Assembly: GCA_016703105.1 (NCBI GenBank)
Contig: JADJCS010000005.1
Location: forward strand, 186,001-250,000
From: Flavobacteriales bacterium
GTDB taxonomy: Bacteria; Bacteroidota; Bacteroidia; Flavobacteriales_F; PHOS-HE28
Direction: 5' to 3'
Length of the DNA stretch: 64,000 nucleotides
Notes under the pieces: model-generated
Seen by the model: only the letters and a program-made list of their open reading frames with translations
Databases searched by the model: none
Told to the model about the DNA's origin: nothing
Translations under genes and position numbers: made by a program
Shown here: positions 27,042 through 35,671 of the stretch, piece by piece
How positions within the stretch are numbered: position 1 is the first letter of the stretch
Layout of the letters: each line of letters starts with the position of its first letter

Positions 27042-29465
27042 ATGACCCTTCGCCTCCCCATTTGCTCGGTCCTAACCGCGATGGTGCTATCCCTTCCCGC
27101 GCAAACCACCTGTCAGGCGGGCAAACATTCCTCTGCACAGGGACAGGCCAAGGGCGGTCCTCAAGACCAGCGGAGCGATAGCATCGACCTCCTCGTTACC
27201 CGCGTCCATCTGAACCTTCTGGATGCGCCGAACGATCTGATCCACGCGATGTGCGTCCTTCGGCTCGTTCCCAAAGTGTCAGGGGTCACCCAACTCCGGT
27301 TCGACCTGATCGACCTGACGGTCGGTTCGGTCCTGGATGAGAACAACCAGCCTCTGGGCTTCAACCATGTGAACGGTGTGTTGCAGGTGGATCTCGCACA
27401 ACCGGCCGGACCGGCGGATACGATGGACATCACCGTGTTCTATGATGGGGAGCCCGCGGTGGACCCGAGCAATTTCGGTGGCTTCTATCTGGAGAACAAC
27501 TACATCTACAATCTCGGGGTGGCGTTCGATGCGCAGCCGCACAGCTATGGCCGGGCCTGGTTCCCGTGCTTCGACAATTTCGTCGAGCGCTCTGCCTTCT
27601 CGTTCCATGTAACCACACGGGGCGGCCGGAAAGTGTGGTGCAATGGGGCCGAACTGGGCGTGGTCTCTCTGGGTGGCGATACGACCTTGACCCATTGGTC
27701 CATTGACGAACCCATCCCCAGCTATCTCGCTTCTGTCGCAACGGCCAATTACGCTGTGGTTCGTCAGGAATTCCCCAGTATCGGCGGCACCAACATACCG
27801 GTGGACCTCGTAGCACTGCCCGGGGATACCACCGCGATGAAGAACTCCTTCATCCACTTGCAGGACGCCTTCAACCGGTTCGAGACCTGCTTCGGTGCGT
27901 ATAGCTGGAACCGCATCGGTTACTGCCTGGCTTCACGCGGCGCGATGGAACACTCCACCAACATCACCTACCCGGACTTCATCGCCGATGGCTCCTTACA
28001 GTATGAGGCGACCATGGCGCACGAATTGGCCCATCAATGGTTCGGTGATCTGGTGACCTGCGACAGGGCCGAGGAGATGTACATCAATGAAGGGTTCGCC
28101 GAATACTTGAGCTACTTGTTCCTTGAAGCGGTTTACGGCCCGGATCGTTATCGTTCCACGGTGCGCGCCAACCACTATGATATGCTGCGTCGCTGTCATT
28201 GGGAGGACGGAGGACAGTACTTCGCCCTCTCGGATGTACCGCAGAGCTGGACCTATGGCCAGCACAGCTATAACAAGGGCGCGGATGTGTTGCATAGCCT
28301 GCGCAGCTATTTGGGCGAACCACTTTTTTGTCAAGGGCTCACGAGTTTTCTTGATGCGCACTCTTTCCAGCCCGTGAGCAGCGAACAGCTCCGCGATCAC
28401 TTGAGCACGGCTACCGGTACAGACCTCACGGATTTCTTCAACGACTGGATCTTTCAACCGGGTTGGGCCGCGTTCGAGGTCGATTCCTTTGATGTCGGGG
28501 TCACGGAGGTTACGGTATTCGTGGAGCAAAAACTCCGCGGAGCGACGGACATGTACCACAACGTTCCACTCACGCTGAGTTGCCGCAGTTCCCAAGGCGA
28601 TCTCTGGACCACCCCCTCCTCCTTCCTTTTCGGGGGTGCCCAGACCGTTGTCACGATCGACCCGCCCTTCGACCCCGTGGATGTCTGGCTCAATGACGAT
28701 GGCAGGATCAGTCTGGCGACCACTGCGGTCTGGGACACCCTGACCAGCATCGGTACCAAGACACTCCAGCAGGCGAATATCACGTTGTTCGTGGATGCGC
28801 TGCCCAGTGACCTCCCCATCCGGGTGGAACAATTCTGGGTCGCAGCGGATCCGGTCGCCGAGCCCGCCTTTGCGTATGTCCTATCGCCCGATCGATGGTG
28901 GCGCATCCAAGGCGACTTCTCCAGTGGACCCACGATCACCGGCCGGTTCGCCTACGATGGACGCGCACAAGCCGCTGGTGGCCTGGACGTCGATCTGATG
29001 CAGGACCTCGGTGGTCTCACATTCACCGAGGACAGCTTGGTACTGCTCTACAGGCCGAACGCGCACATGCCGTGGTCTCTGGTACCACAGCAGACCTTGA
29101 ACGTAATGAACAATGCCACGGATAGAACGGGGCGGATCGATGTGGACGCTCTGACGGCCGGGGACTATACCCTCGCATGGAAGACCTCCGCGGTGGGTAT
29201 GTTCCCTCGATCGGCAACCAGCGCATGCACCCTCTGGCCAGACCCCGCACAGGACCATGTCATGGTCTCTTGTCCTGAGGACTTGAAGGACGCGTTGACG
29301 ATCCGCGTTCGCGACCGCATGGGGAGGCTCTTGAAGGAAGCACGCTATACGCATCCGGTCACACGTATTGACGTTTCGGACGTCGCGCCACAGGTGGTTG
29401 TTATAAACGCCGCCACGCGGAACGGAGAGGAGCGCGGCATAGGAACTTGTGCCGTCATCCCCTGA
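27042..29465 (+). CDS. Secreted M1-family metallopeptidase
   Basis: Protein of 807 residues with a signal peptide (LPICSVLTAMVLSLPAQ). It has an aminopeptidase-N-like N-terminal domain and a zinc site HELAHQWF (His327, Glu328, His331) with the third ligand Glu350 (NEGFAEY), exactly the HEXXH-X18-E spacing. The substrate-binding motif, GAMEN in classical members, reads GAMEH here (residues 300-304). The C-terminal part lacks the ERAP-type helical domain and ends in a weak type A T9SS sorting-like domain (WPDPAQDHVMV ... RVRDRMGRLLKEARY). Predicted to cut short peptides outside the cell. Tail-to-tail with the Fic gene, 28 bases apart. Confidence 0.9.
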   Translation: MTLRLPICSVLTAMVLSLPAQTTCQAGKHSSAQGQAKGGPQDQRSDSIDLLVTRVHLNLLDAPNDLIHAMCVLRLVPKVSGVTQLRFDLIDLTVGSVLDENNQPLGFNHVNGVLQVDLAQPAGPADTMDITVFYDGEPAVDPSNFGGFYLENNYIYNLGVAFDAQPHSYGRAWFPCFDNFVERSAFSFHVTTRGGRKVWCNGAELGVVSLGGDTTLTHWSIDEPIPSYLASVATANYAVVRQEFPSIGGTNIPVDLVALPGDTTAMKNSFIHLQDAFNRFETCFGAYSWNRIGYCLASRGAMEHSTNITYPDFIADGSLQYEATMAHELAHQWFGDLVTCDRAEEMYINEGFAEYLSYLFLEAVYGPDRYRSTVRANHYDMLRRCHWEDGGQYFALSDVPQSWTYGQHSYNKGADVLHSLRSYLGEPLFCQGLTSFLDAHSFQPVSSEQLRDHLSTATGTDLTDFFNDWIFQPGWAAFEVDSFDVGVTEVTVFVEQKLRGATDMYHNVPLTLSCRSSQGDLWTTPSSFLFGGAQTVVTIDPPFDPVDVWLNDDGRISLATTAVWDTLTSIGTKTLQQANITLFVDALPSDLPIRVEQFWVAADPVAEPAFAYVLSPDRWWRIQGDFSSGPTITGRFAYDGRAQAAGGLDVDLMQDLGGLTFTEDSLVLLYRPNAHMPWSLVPQQTLNVMNNATDRTGRIDVDALTAGDYTLAWKTSAVGMFPRSATSACTLWPDPAQDHVMVSCPEDLKDALTIRVRDRMGRLLKEARYTHPVTRIDVSDVAPQVVVINAATRNGEERGIGTCAVIP

Positions 29466-29493
29466 CCATGCTCGAGGAGCTCCTCCCCACCGG

Positions 29494-30438
29494 TCACCCC
29501 ATCTCATTGTACTGGCCCTTTCGACGATAAATGGCGGTGCGGCCATCGCCGTCACGCAGGAGGCGCCCTCGGGCCACTGCCTCACGCAGATCCCGGCTGG
29601 CCGTCACGGCGCTGATCTCGGGGAACACTGCGAGGTAGTCCTTGCGACGAAAGGAACGGACCATTCCCTGCTGAAAGAACAGCGCCATGCGATCGGAGGC
29701 GGTGCGGACCGGATCGGGCATAGCGAGTAGTTCAGCAAGTGCCTCGTCGATGCGTTCCAATAAGTAGGTGATGAAGCCGCCACAGTCACCTTGGCGGTCG
29801 GCATACTCCAAGGCCGCGTAGTAGGCCGGTTCGGTGCGGTGGATGAACGCTTCAATGGGCAGAAAACCGAAGACCGGCCACTGACGCATGAGCATACGGC
29901 GCTGCCACAAACGCGCCAGGCGCCCATTGCCCGCGCTGAAGGGACGCAGGTAGACGAGACCGAAATGGAGAACGCAACTGGTGATCACGGGAGGCGCGTC
30001 GGTGCTGTCCACCAAATGCAGCAACTCCTCCACCTGGATCGAGAGGTTTGTGGCCGGAGCGCTGCGCAGCGGTATTGGGTCACCATACAGAACGTCCATC
30101 GGCCCGGTGCGGAAGTGGCCGGCATCGATCGCCAACCCGTGCATAAGGACGCCATGGGCTCGCCGTAGGTCGTGCGCCAGGGCGGGATCCAGATCCGGCA
30201 ACAGCTCATGGACACTGTGCGTGTTCACCACCTCCAGTGCAGCGGGGCCGCTCGTCCGGTCCGGACGACTTACTAGCTGGGCAACGGGCAACGGCTCCAG
30301 CACATTCCCCTCCAATGCCAGTGTGGCATGCACCGCGCTCACACGATACGCCGTCTCCAGGCTTGGCGCAGGAAACTGCACGTGTCGGGCCCTCACCTCG
30401 CCCAAGCGGTGGTGGATGGATGTCAGGAGATGGAGCAT
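29494..30438 (-). CDS. Fic-domain protein with altered catalytic motif
   Basis: Fic enzymes usually transfer AMP from ATP to a target protein, using HPFx(D/E)GNGRxxR. Here the motif reads RPFSAGNGRLAR: Arg (about residue 165) replaces the catalytic His and Ala replaces the acidic metal ligand, while the GNGRxxR nucleotide loop is intact. An inhibitory-helix motif of the (S/T)xxxE(G/N) type is present near the N-terminus (TLALEGN). A winged-helix-like region follows the Fic core (ISAVTASRDLREAVARG). ATG at 30438 gives 314 residues; a TTG at 30492 is possible but less likely. It may act as a regulator rather than as an AMP-transferase. Confidence 0.85.
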   Translation of the reverse strand: MLHLLTSIHHRLGEVRARHVQFPAPSLETAYRVSAVHATLALEGNVLEPLPVAQLVSRPDRTSGPAALEVVNTHSVHELLPDLDPALAHDLRRAHGVLMHGLAIDAGHFRTGPMDVLYGDPIPLRSAPATNLSIQVEELLHLVDSTDAPPVITSCVLHFGLVYLRPFSAGNGRLARLWQRRMLMRQWPVFGFLPIEAFIHRTEPAYYAALEYADRQGDCGGFITYLLERIDEALAELLAMPDPVRTASDRMALFFQQGMVRSFRRKDYLAVFPEISAVTASRDLREAVARGRLLRDGDGRTAIYRRKGQYNEMG

Positions 30439-30485
30439 CCTGCTCTGCAAGGTGTAAAAGGTGTAGCTCGAGTCAAGCACGAATA

Positions 30486-30515
30486 GTATCAAATGATGCC
30501 ATCAAAGGTATCAAA
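30486..30515 (-). promoter_or_regulatory. Three TTTGATac-like repeats over the fic promoter
   Basis: On the minus strand, TTTGATAC, TTTGATGG and TTTGATAC occur within 30 bases, spaced 9 and 13 bases, overlapping the -7 box. The outer copy is part of the palindrome-like GGTTTGATACC. This could be an operator, perhaps for autoregulation by the winged-helix part of the Fic protein; that is inference. Confidence 0.35.
30503..30510 (-). promoter_or_regulatory. -7 box of the fic gene
   Basis: TACCTTTG on the minus strand, an exact TAnnTTTG match, 64 bases before the ATG at 30438. Confidence 0.55.
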
Positions 30516-30695
30516 CCACACTGTCACCGGCCCGACATGAACATCAAGGTGAATGCCATCGACGGTCCGTCCAGAAGGAGGCAGAACTTGCGTAGACTTC
30601 TGATATACAATGATTTATGCAAATAACATGAATGACAGGAAAGACCGGAATGCGGTGCGCAAGGTGAGGGTGCTCAAATTTTCCATCAACACCGG

Positions 30696-30725
30696 TTGGT
30701 TCAAAGCCTCCTTTTTCTACATTTG
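30696..30725 (+). promoter_or_regulatory. Promoter of the str-S10-spc-alpha gene block
   Basis: A -33-like TTGG (30696-30699) and an exact -7 box TACATTTG (30718-30725), 18 bases apart, within the Bacteroidota spacing. It lies 62 bases before the rpsL start. It is the best two-part promoter in the window and the only clear one before the 18-kb ribosomal block. Confidence 0.75.
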
Positions 30726-30733
30726 CAGCCCGT

Positions 30734-30758
30734 TTTCCGCCTCTGAAAATGGCGGAAA
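30734..30758 (+). promoter_or_regulatory. Leader hairpin of the str operon
   Basis: Perfect 8-bp inverted repeat TTTCCGCC / GGCGGAAA with a 9-base loop, close behind the expected transcription start. Such leaders often bind a ribosomal protein (S7 in E. coli), but this one has no recognisable known motif. Confidence 0.45.
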
Positions 30759-30787
30759 CAATTGAGAAACAGGACGAAACGCGAGCG

Positions 30788-31168
30788 ATGCCAACCATCC
30801 AACAGCTGATCCGAAAGGGACGCGAGAAGGCGGAGTACAAGAGCAAGTCGGTAGCACTGACCTCTTGCCCGCAGCGCCGTGGTGTGTGTACCAAAGTTTA
30901 CACGACCACTCCCAAGAAGCCGAACTCGGCCTTGCGTAAAGTAGCCAAGGTTCGGTTGGTGAACGGCTACGAAGTGATCGCCTACATCGGGGGGGAAGGT
31001 CACAACCTCCAAGAGCACAGCATCGTCCTCGTGCGTGGCGGCCGCGTAAAGGACCTTCCCGGGGTGAAGTACCACATCGTGCGCGGTGTACTGGACACTG
31101 CTGGCGTGGAAGGTCGCAATCAGCGCCGCTCCAAGTACGGTACCAAGCGCCCCAAGGCCAAGAAATAA
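30788..31168 (+). CDS. rpsL: Small ribosomal subunit protein uS12
   Basis: Protein of 126 residues at the decoding centre. The start MPTIQQLIRKGR and the decoding loop TPKKPNSALRK are canonical, as is GGRVKDLPGVKYH. The lysines where streptomycin-resistance changes usually occur are both wild type. An in-frame ATG at 30749 would add 13 residues, but the family starts at MPTIQQL and that upstream ATG sits in the leader hairpin. First gene of the block, 9 bases before rpsG. Confidence 0.98.
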   Translation: MPTIQQLIRKGREKAEYKSKSVALTSCPQRRGVCTKVYTTTPKKPNSALRKVAKVRLVNGYEVIAYIGGEGHNLQEHSIVLVRGGRVKDLPGVKYHIVRGVLDTAGVEGRNQRRSKYGTKRPKAKK

Positions 31169-31177
31169 GCGAGCGCC

Positions 31178-31648
31178 ATGCGGAAGAACACCACCAATCG
31201 CTACGTCACGACCTTGCCCGATCCCAAATTCGGCGACGTGATCGTGACCAAGTTCGTGAACAACCTGATGTACGACGGCAAGAAGAACAAAGCCTTCGAC
31301 ATTTTCTATTCGGCCATCGACATCGTGGCGGAAAAGAGCGGCGAGGACGGCCTCGAAGTTTGGCGTAAGGCCTTGGGCAATGTGACCCCGCAAGTGGAAG
31401 TGCGCAGCCGCCGCGTGGGTGGTGCGAACTTCCAGATCCCCCAGCCTGTTCGCGATGATCGCAAGCGCAGCCTGGCCATGAAATGGCTCATCGGCTACAG
31501 CCGCGGCCGCAACGAACGCAGTATGGCGCAGAAGCTGGCCAACGAGATCCTGGCCGCCGCCAAGGAGGAAGGCGCCGCGTTCAAGAAGAAAGAAGAAGTC
31601 CACAAAATGGCCGAAGCGAACAAGGCCTTCAGCCACTTCCGCTTCTAA
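31178..31648 (+). CDS. rpsG: Small ribosomal subunit protein uS7
   Basis: Protein of 156 residues that organises the 3' major domain of 16S rRNA in the subunit head and contacts E-site tRNA. Recognised by LPDPKFGDVIVTKFVNNLM, the RSRRVGGANFQIP hairpin and AKWLI-type helix (LAMKWLIGYSRGRNERSM). Full length. In E. coli this protein represses the str operon. It lies between rpsL and fusA with gaps of 9 and 18 bases. Confidence 0.98.
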   Translation: MRKNTTNRYVTTLPDPKFGDVIVTKFVNNLMYDGKKNKAFDIFYSAIDIVAEKSGEDGLEVWRKALGNVTPQVEVRSRRVGGANFQIPQPVRDDRKRSLAMKWLIGYSRGRNERSMAQKLANEILAAAKEEGAAFKKKEEVHKMAEANKAFSHFRF

Positions 31649-31666
31649 GCCTACGGAACAGATCAC

Positions 31667-33772
31667 ATGGCCCGCGACCTCAGATATACGCGCAACATCG
31701 GCATCATGGCGCACATCGATGCCGGGAAGACGACCACGTCCGAACGCATCCTTTACTACACCGGGATCGTGCATAAGATCGGTGAGGTGCACGATGGTGC
31801 GGCCACCATGGATTGGATGGAACAGGAGCAGGAGCGCGGTATCACCATTACGTCCGCCGCCACCACGACCAGTTGGAAGTATCGCGACGAGACCTACAAG
31901 ATCAACCTCATCGATACGCCCGGGCACGTCGATTTCACCGTAGAGGTGGAACGCAGCCTGCGCGTGCTGGATGGTGCCGTGGCGCTCTTCTGTGCGGTGG
32001 GTGGCGTAGAGCCTCAGAGCGAAACCGTGTGGCGTCAGGCGAACAAGTACAAGGTGCCGCGTATCGGGTTCGTGAACAAAATGGACCGCAGCGGCGCTGA
32101 TTTCTTCAACGTGGTGGCGCAGATCCGCGAGCGCTTGGGAGCGAACCCGGTGCCTTTGCAGATCCCGATCGGGGCCGAAGCTGACTTCCTCGGCGTGGTC
32201 GATCTGGTCAACAACCGGGGCATGGTGTGGAACGAGGCCGATCAAGGCATGACCTGGAAGGAGGTCCCCATTCCCGAGGACTTGAAGGAAACCGTCAAGG
32301 AATGGCGCGACAAGTTGATCGAGGCCGTGGCTGAGAGCAGCGACACCTTGATGGAGAAGTATTTCTCCGATCCCGATAGCCTCACCGAAGCCGAGGTGAT
32401 GGAGGCGGTGCGCAAGAGCACCATCAACATGAGCATCACGCCGATCCTGTGCGGCAGCGCCTTCAAGAACAAGGGCGTGCAGACCATGCTCGACGCGGTG
32501 ATGGCCTACCTGCCTAGCCCGATGGACATCGAGTCCGTTACCGGTACCGATCCGGATAGCGGCGAGGAGATCCAGCGCCGCCCAACCGTGGAAGACCCGA
32601 TGGCAAGCTTGGCCTTCAAGATCGCCACCGATCCTTACGTAGGCCGTCTCGCGTTCTTCCGCTGCTACAGTGGCAGTGTGCCTGCGGGAAGCTACGTGCA
32701 GAACATGCGCACAGGCCGAAAGGAGCGTATCAGCCGCATCTTCCAGATGCATGCCAACAAGCAGAATTCGGTCGATGTGATCGAAGCTGGCGACATTGGT
32801 GCGGCCGTTGGCTTCAAGGATATCCGTACAGGCGACACGCTCTGTGACGAGGACAAGCAGATCATCCTGGAGAGCATGAGCTTCCCCGAGCCGGTGATCG
32901 GCATCGCCGTGGAACCCAAGAGCCAGGCCGACATGGACAAGATGGGACAGGCCTTGGCCAAATTGGCCGAGGAGGATCCCACCTTCAAGGTCCACACCGA
33001 CGATGAGACCGGCCAGACCGTCATCAGCGGCATGGGCGAACTCCACCTGGAGATCCTCGTGGACCGCATGCGCCGCGAGTTCAAGGTGGAATGCAATCAG
33101 GGTGCTCCTCAGGTGAAATACAAGGAGACCATCACCGCCAGCATCCAGCACCGCGAGGTGTACAAGAAGCAGACCGGTGGTCGCGGTAAGTTCGCTGACA
33201 TCCACGTTCTGATCGAGCCGCAACTCGACATGGAGAAAGAAGGTCTCGAGTTCGTTGACGAGATCAAAGGCGGCTCCATTCCGAAGGAATTCATCCCAGC
33301 GGTGGAGAAGGGCTTCAAGGCATCGTTGCAAAACGGCGTGCTCGCCGGCTTCCCCATCGAACGCCTGAAGGTGACCCTGAACGATGGCAGCTTCCACAAC
33401 GTGGACTCCGACGCGCTGAGCTTCGAGATCTGCGCCAAGAGCGCCTTCCGCGAAGCGCTGCCGAAGTGCAAGCCCGTGCTGCTGGAGCCCATCATGAAGA
33501 TCGAGGTGATCACGCCCGAAGAGAACATGGGCGATATCGTCGGAGACCTCAACCGCCGTCGCGGCACCATAGAAGGCATGGAGGATCGCTCCGGCGCCAA
33601 AGCCATTAAAGGCAAAGTGCCTTTGAGCGAAATGTTCGGCTATGTGACCAGCCTTCGCACCCTCTCCAGCGGCCGCGCGAGCAGCACGATGGAGTTCAGC
33701 CACTATCAACAAGCACCCAACAACGTCTCCGAAGCCGTTCTGGCCAAGGTGCGTGGAAAAGTGTCCGCCTGA
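31667..33772 (+). CDS. fusA: Translation elongation factor G
   Basis: GTPase of 701 residues that drives ribosomal translocation and, with RRF, recycling. G motifs are intact: AHIDAGKTTT (residues 15-24), RGITITSA (switch I), DTPGHVDF and NKMDR (from residue 137). Domain IV and V motifs follow (GGRGKFADIHV, RRGTIEGMEDR, SSGRASSTMEF). As is usual in Bacteroidota, no tuf gene follows; the S10 block starts 14 bases later. Confidence 0.98.
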   Translation: MARDLRYTRNIGIMAHIDAGKTTTSERILYYTGIVHKIGEVHDGAATMDWMEQEQERGITITSAATTTSWKYRDETYKINLIDTPGHVDFTVEVERSLRVLDGAVALFCAVGGVEPQSETVWRQANKYKVPRIGFVNKMDRSGADFFNVVAQIRERLGANPVPLQIPIGAEADFLGVVDLVNNRGMVWNEADQGMTWKEVPIPEDLKETVKEWRDKLIEAVAESSDTLMEKYFSDPDSLTEAEVMEAVRKSTINMSITPILCGSAFKNKGVQTMLDAVMAYLPSPMDIESVTGTDPDSGEEIQRRPTVEDPMASLAFKIATDPYVGRLAFFRCYSGSVPAGSYVQNMRTGRKERISRIFQMHANKQNSVDVIEAGDIGAAVGFKDIRTGDTLCDEDKQIILESMSFPEPVIGIAVEPKSQADMDKMGQALAKLAEEDPTFKVHTDDETGQTVISGMGELHLEILVDRMRREFKVECNQGAPQVKYKETITASIQHREVYKKQTGGRGKFADIHVLIEPQLDMEKEGLEFVDEIKGGSIPKEFIPAVEKGFKASLQNGVLAGFPIERLKVTLNDGSFHNVDSDALSFEICAKSAFREALPKCKPVLLEPIMKIEVITPEENMGDIVGDLNRRRGTIEGMEDRSGAKAIKGKVPLSEMFGYVTSLRTLSSGRASSTMEFSHYQQAPNNVSEAVLAKVRGKVSA

Positions 33773-33786
33773 TCCGCCCAACGACC

Positions 33787-34092
33787 ATGACCCAAAAAAT
33801 CCGGATAAAGCTGCGGTCCTACGATCACAATCTCGTCGACAAGAGCGCCGAGAAGATCGTGAAGACCGTGAAGAGCACAGGCGCTGTGGTAAGCGGTCCA
33901 ATTCCTCTGCCAACCCACAAGCGGATCTTCACCGTGCTGCGCTCGCCGCACGTGAACAAGAAGGCCCGCGAGCAGTTCCAGCTCTGCAGCTATAAACGTC
34001 TGATGGATATTTATAGCTCCAGCAGTAAGACCATCGATGCGCTGATGAAACTGGAACTCCCCAGCGGCGTTGATGTGGAGATCAAGGTCTGA
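33787..34092 (+). CDS. rpsJ: Small ribosomal subunit protein uS10
   Basis: Protein of 101 residues in the subunit head; in E. coli it is also a NusB partner in antitermination. Family motifs are IRIKLRSYDHNLVDKSAEKI, GPIPLPTHKRIFTVLRSPHVNK and the loop SSSSKTIDALMKLELPSG. First gene of the S10 block, joined to fusA with a 14-base gap and no terminator, so str and S10 appear to be one transcript. Confidence 0.98.
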   Translation: MTQKIRIKLRSYDHNLVDKSAEKIVKTVKSTGAVVSGPIPLPTHKRIFTVLRSPHVNKKAREQFQLCSYKRLMDIYSSSSKTIDALMKLELPSGVDVEIKV

Positions 34093-34111
34093 CCGATCAA
34101 AGAGCACGACA

Positions 34112-34729
34112 ATGAGCGGATTGATAGGTAAAAAGGTCGGGATGACCAGCCTGTACGACACGGAAGGGCACCTTGCGGGTTGCACCGTGATCGAGGTCAC
34201 ACCGAACGTGGTCACGCATGTGAAGACCACCGATAAGGACGGCTACCAGGCCGTGCAACTCTCCTTCGGCGAGCGCCGCGAGAAGAGCACCACCAAGGCG
34301 GCCCTCGGCCACTTCAAGAAAGCCGGCACCACGCCCAAGGTGAAGAGCCACGAGTTCAAGGAATTCGAACAGGAACTGAAGCTCGGCGAGTCCGTTGGGC
34401 TCGAGATCTTCGAAGAGGGCTCGTTCGTAACGGTGACCGCCAACAGCAAGGGCAAAGGGTTCCAAGGCGTGGTAAAGCGTCACGGTTTCAGCGGGGTCGG
34501 TGAGTCGACCCACGGTCAGCACGATCGTTCCCGTGCTCCGGGTTCCCTGGGTGGTAGCTCCTACCCTGCCCGCGTGTTCAAGGGCTTGCGCATGGCAGGC
34601 CGCACGGGCGGTGATCAGCACACCACCGAGAACCTCAAAGTGGTGAAGATCGACAAGGACAAGAACCTGCTCGTACTGAAAGGCTCGGTACCCGGCGCCA
34701 AAGGCAGCATAGTGATCATCTGGAAGTAA
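34112..34729 (+). CDS. rplC: Large ribosomal subunit protein uL3
   Basis: Protein of 205 residues that initiates 50S assembly. The start MSGLIGKKVGMTSLYD is canonical; an ATG 42 bases upstream gives implausible residues (RSRSDRSK). The central extension that reaches the peptidyl-transferase centre is present (KGFQGVVKRHGFSG, SLGGSSYPARVFKG). It carries the methylated-Gln region in the form GGDQHTTENL. Confidence 0.98.
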   Translation: MSGLIGKKVGMTSLYDTEGHLAGCTVIEVTPNVVTHVKTTDKDGYQAVQLSFGERREKSTTKAALGHFKKAGTTPKVKSHEFKEFEQELKLGESVGLEIFEEGSFVTVTANSKGKGFQGVVKRHGFSGVGESTHGQHDRSRAPGSLGGSSYPARVFKGLRMAGRTGGDQHTTENLKVVKIDKDKNLLVLKGSVPGAKGSIVIIWK

Positions 34730-34730
34730 G

Positions 34731-35360
34731 ATGGAGCTCGATATCTACAGCACCGACGGAAAGGCCACCGGCAAGAAGGCGAAGCTCAGCGACGCCATCT
34801 TCGCCATCGAGCCGAACGACCACGCCATCTGGCTGGACGTGAAACAACATCTCGCCAACAAGCGTCAGGGCACGGCCAAGACATTGGAGAAGAGCGAGGT
34901 GAGCGGTAGCACTAAAAAGCTGCACCGCCAGAAGGGTACGGGCGGCAGCCGCAAAGGCTCCATCAAGAGCCCGCTTTTCAAAGGAGGTGCACGTGTGTTC
35001 GGCCCGCAGCCCCGCGATTACCATTTCAAATTGAACAAGAAGGTGAAGGACCTCGCTCGGCGCAGCGCTCTCACCCACAAGATCAAGGATGGCACCCTCA
35101 AGGTGGTGGAGCCGATGTCCTTGACAGCTCCGAAAACCAGCTCTTTCGTTGGTTTCCTCAAGGCCTTCAGCCTCACGGACCGCAAGGCTTTGGTCGTGCT
35201 CGCGAACCAGGATGAGAACGTCCTTCTAAGCGCCAGGAACATCCAGGGCGCTCGCGTGGTGCATGCCAGCCAGGTGAACACCTATGACATTATGAACGCC
35301 CACAGCGTGTTGATCGTGAAGGACGCGATCGCCCCGTTGGAAGCCACCCTTAGCAAGTAA
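34731..35360 (+). CDS. rplD: Large ribosomal subunit protein uL4
   Basis: Protein of 209 residues whose long loop lines the exit tunnel. The loop motif TKKLHRQKGTGGSRKGS and FKGGARVFGPQPRDY are typical. In E. coli it controls transcription and translation of the S10 operon; I see no equivalent leader here. Starts one base after the rplC stop. Confidence 0.98.
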   Translation: MELDIYSTDGKATGKKAKLSDAIFAIEPNDHAIWLDVKQHLANKRQGTAKTLEKSEVSGSTKKLHRQKGTGGSRKGSIKSPLFKGGARVFGPQPRDYHFKLNKKVKDLARRSALTHKIKDGTLKVVEPMSLTAPKTSSFVGFLKAFSLTDRKALVVLANQDENVLLSARNIQGARVVHASQVNTYDIMNAHSVLIVKDAIAPLEATLSK

Positions 35361-35363
35361 GTC

Positions 35364-35657
35364 ATGAGCCAGATCCTGATCCGACCGATCATCACGGAAA
35401 AGATGACCGCCCAAGGCGAAAAGGAGAACCGCTATGGCTTCGTGGTGGCCCGCGACAGCAACAAGCTCGACATCCGCGACGCCGTGAAGAAGCAGTTCAA
35501 CGTAGAGGTGGAGAGCGTGCGTACCATGATCGTGCGTGGCAAAAAGCGCACCCGCTACACCAAGACGAACATCCTGCGCGGCTCGTCCAGTTCCTACAAG
35601 AAGGCTATCGTGACCTTGAAGAAGGGCGAGACCATCGACCTGTACAGCAGCATCTGA
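35364..35657 (+). CDS. rplW: Large ribosomal subunit protein uL23
   Basis: Protein of 97 residues at the exit-tunnel mouth, the docking site for trigger factor and SRP. Begins MSQILIRPIITEKMTAQGEK and has the RNA-binding loop VRGKKRTRYTKTNILRGS. Length and start are usual for Bacteroidota. Three bases separate it from rplD. Confidence 0.97.
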   Translation: MSQILIRPIITEKMTAQGEKENRYGFVVARDSNKLDIRDAVKKQFNVEVESVRTMIVRGKKRTRYTKTNILRGSSSSYKKAIVTLKKGETIDLYSSI

Positions 35658-35671
35658 TCGAAGAGAGCGCC

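Larger units (their letters stand above)
30439..30787. other. Divergent regulatory gap between fic and the str operon
   Basis: 349 bases without a gene. It contains the fic promoter box (30503-30510), three TTTGAT copies on the minus strand (30486-30515), the str operon promoter (30696-30725) and a leader hairpin (30734-30758). It is richer in A+T than the flanks. I see no small ORF with a signal or motif. Confidence 0.6.

Noticed and set aside
29474..29485. GAGGAGCTCCTC palindrome between the M1 and fic genes as a bidirectional terminator
   Set aside because: The dyad has no loop and no T-tract on either side, so it cannot form a normal terminator hairpin.
30749..30787. Longer rpsL start giving 13 extra residues
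   Set aside because: The family starts at MPTIQQL, and the upstream ATG is partly buried in the leader hairpin.
30701..33913. 1,070-codon open frame on the minus strand opposite rpsL-rpsG-fusA
   Set aside because: It lies entirely opposite three certain genes. Long antisense frames are expected at about 60% G+C, and it shows no signal peptide, domain or promoter.
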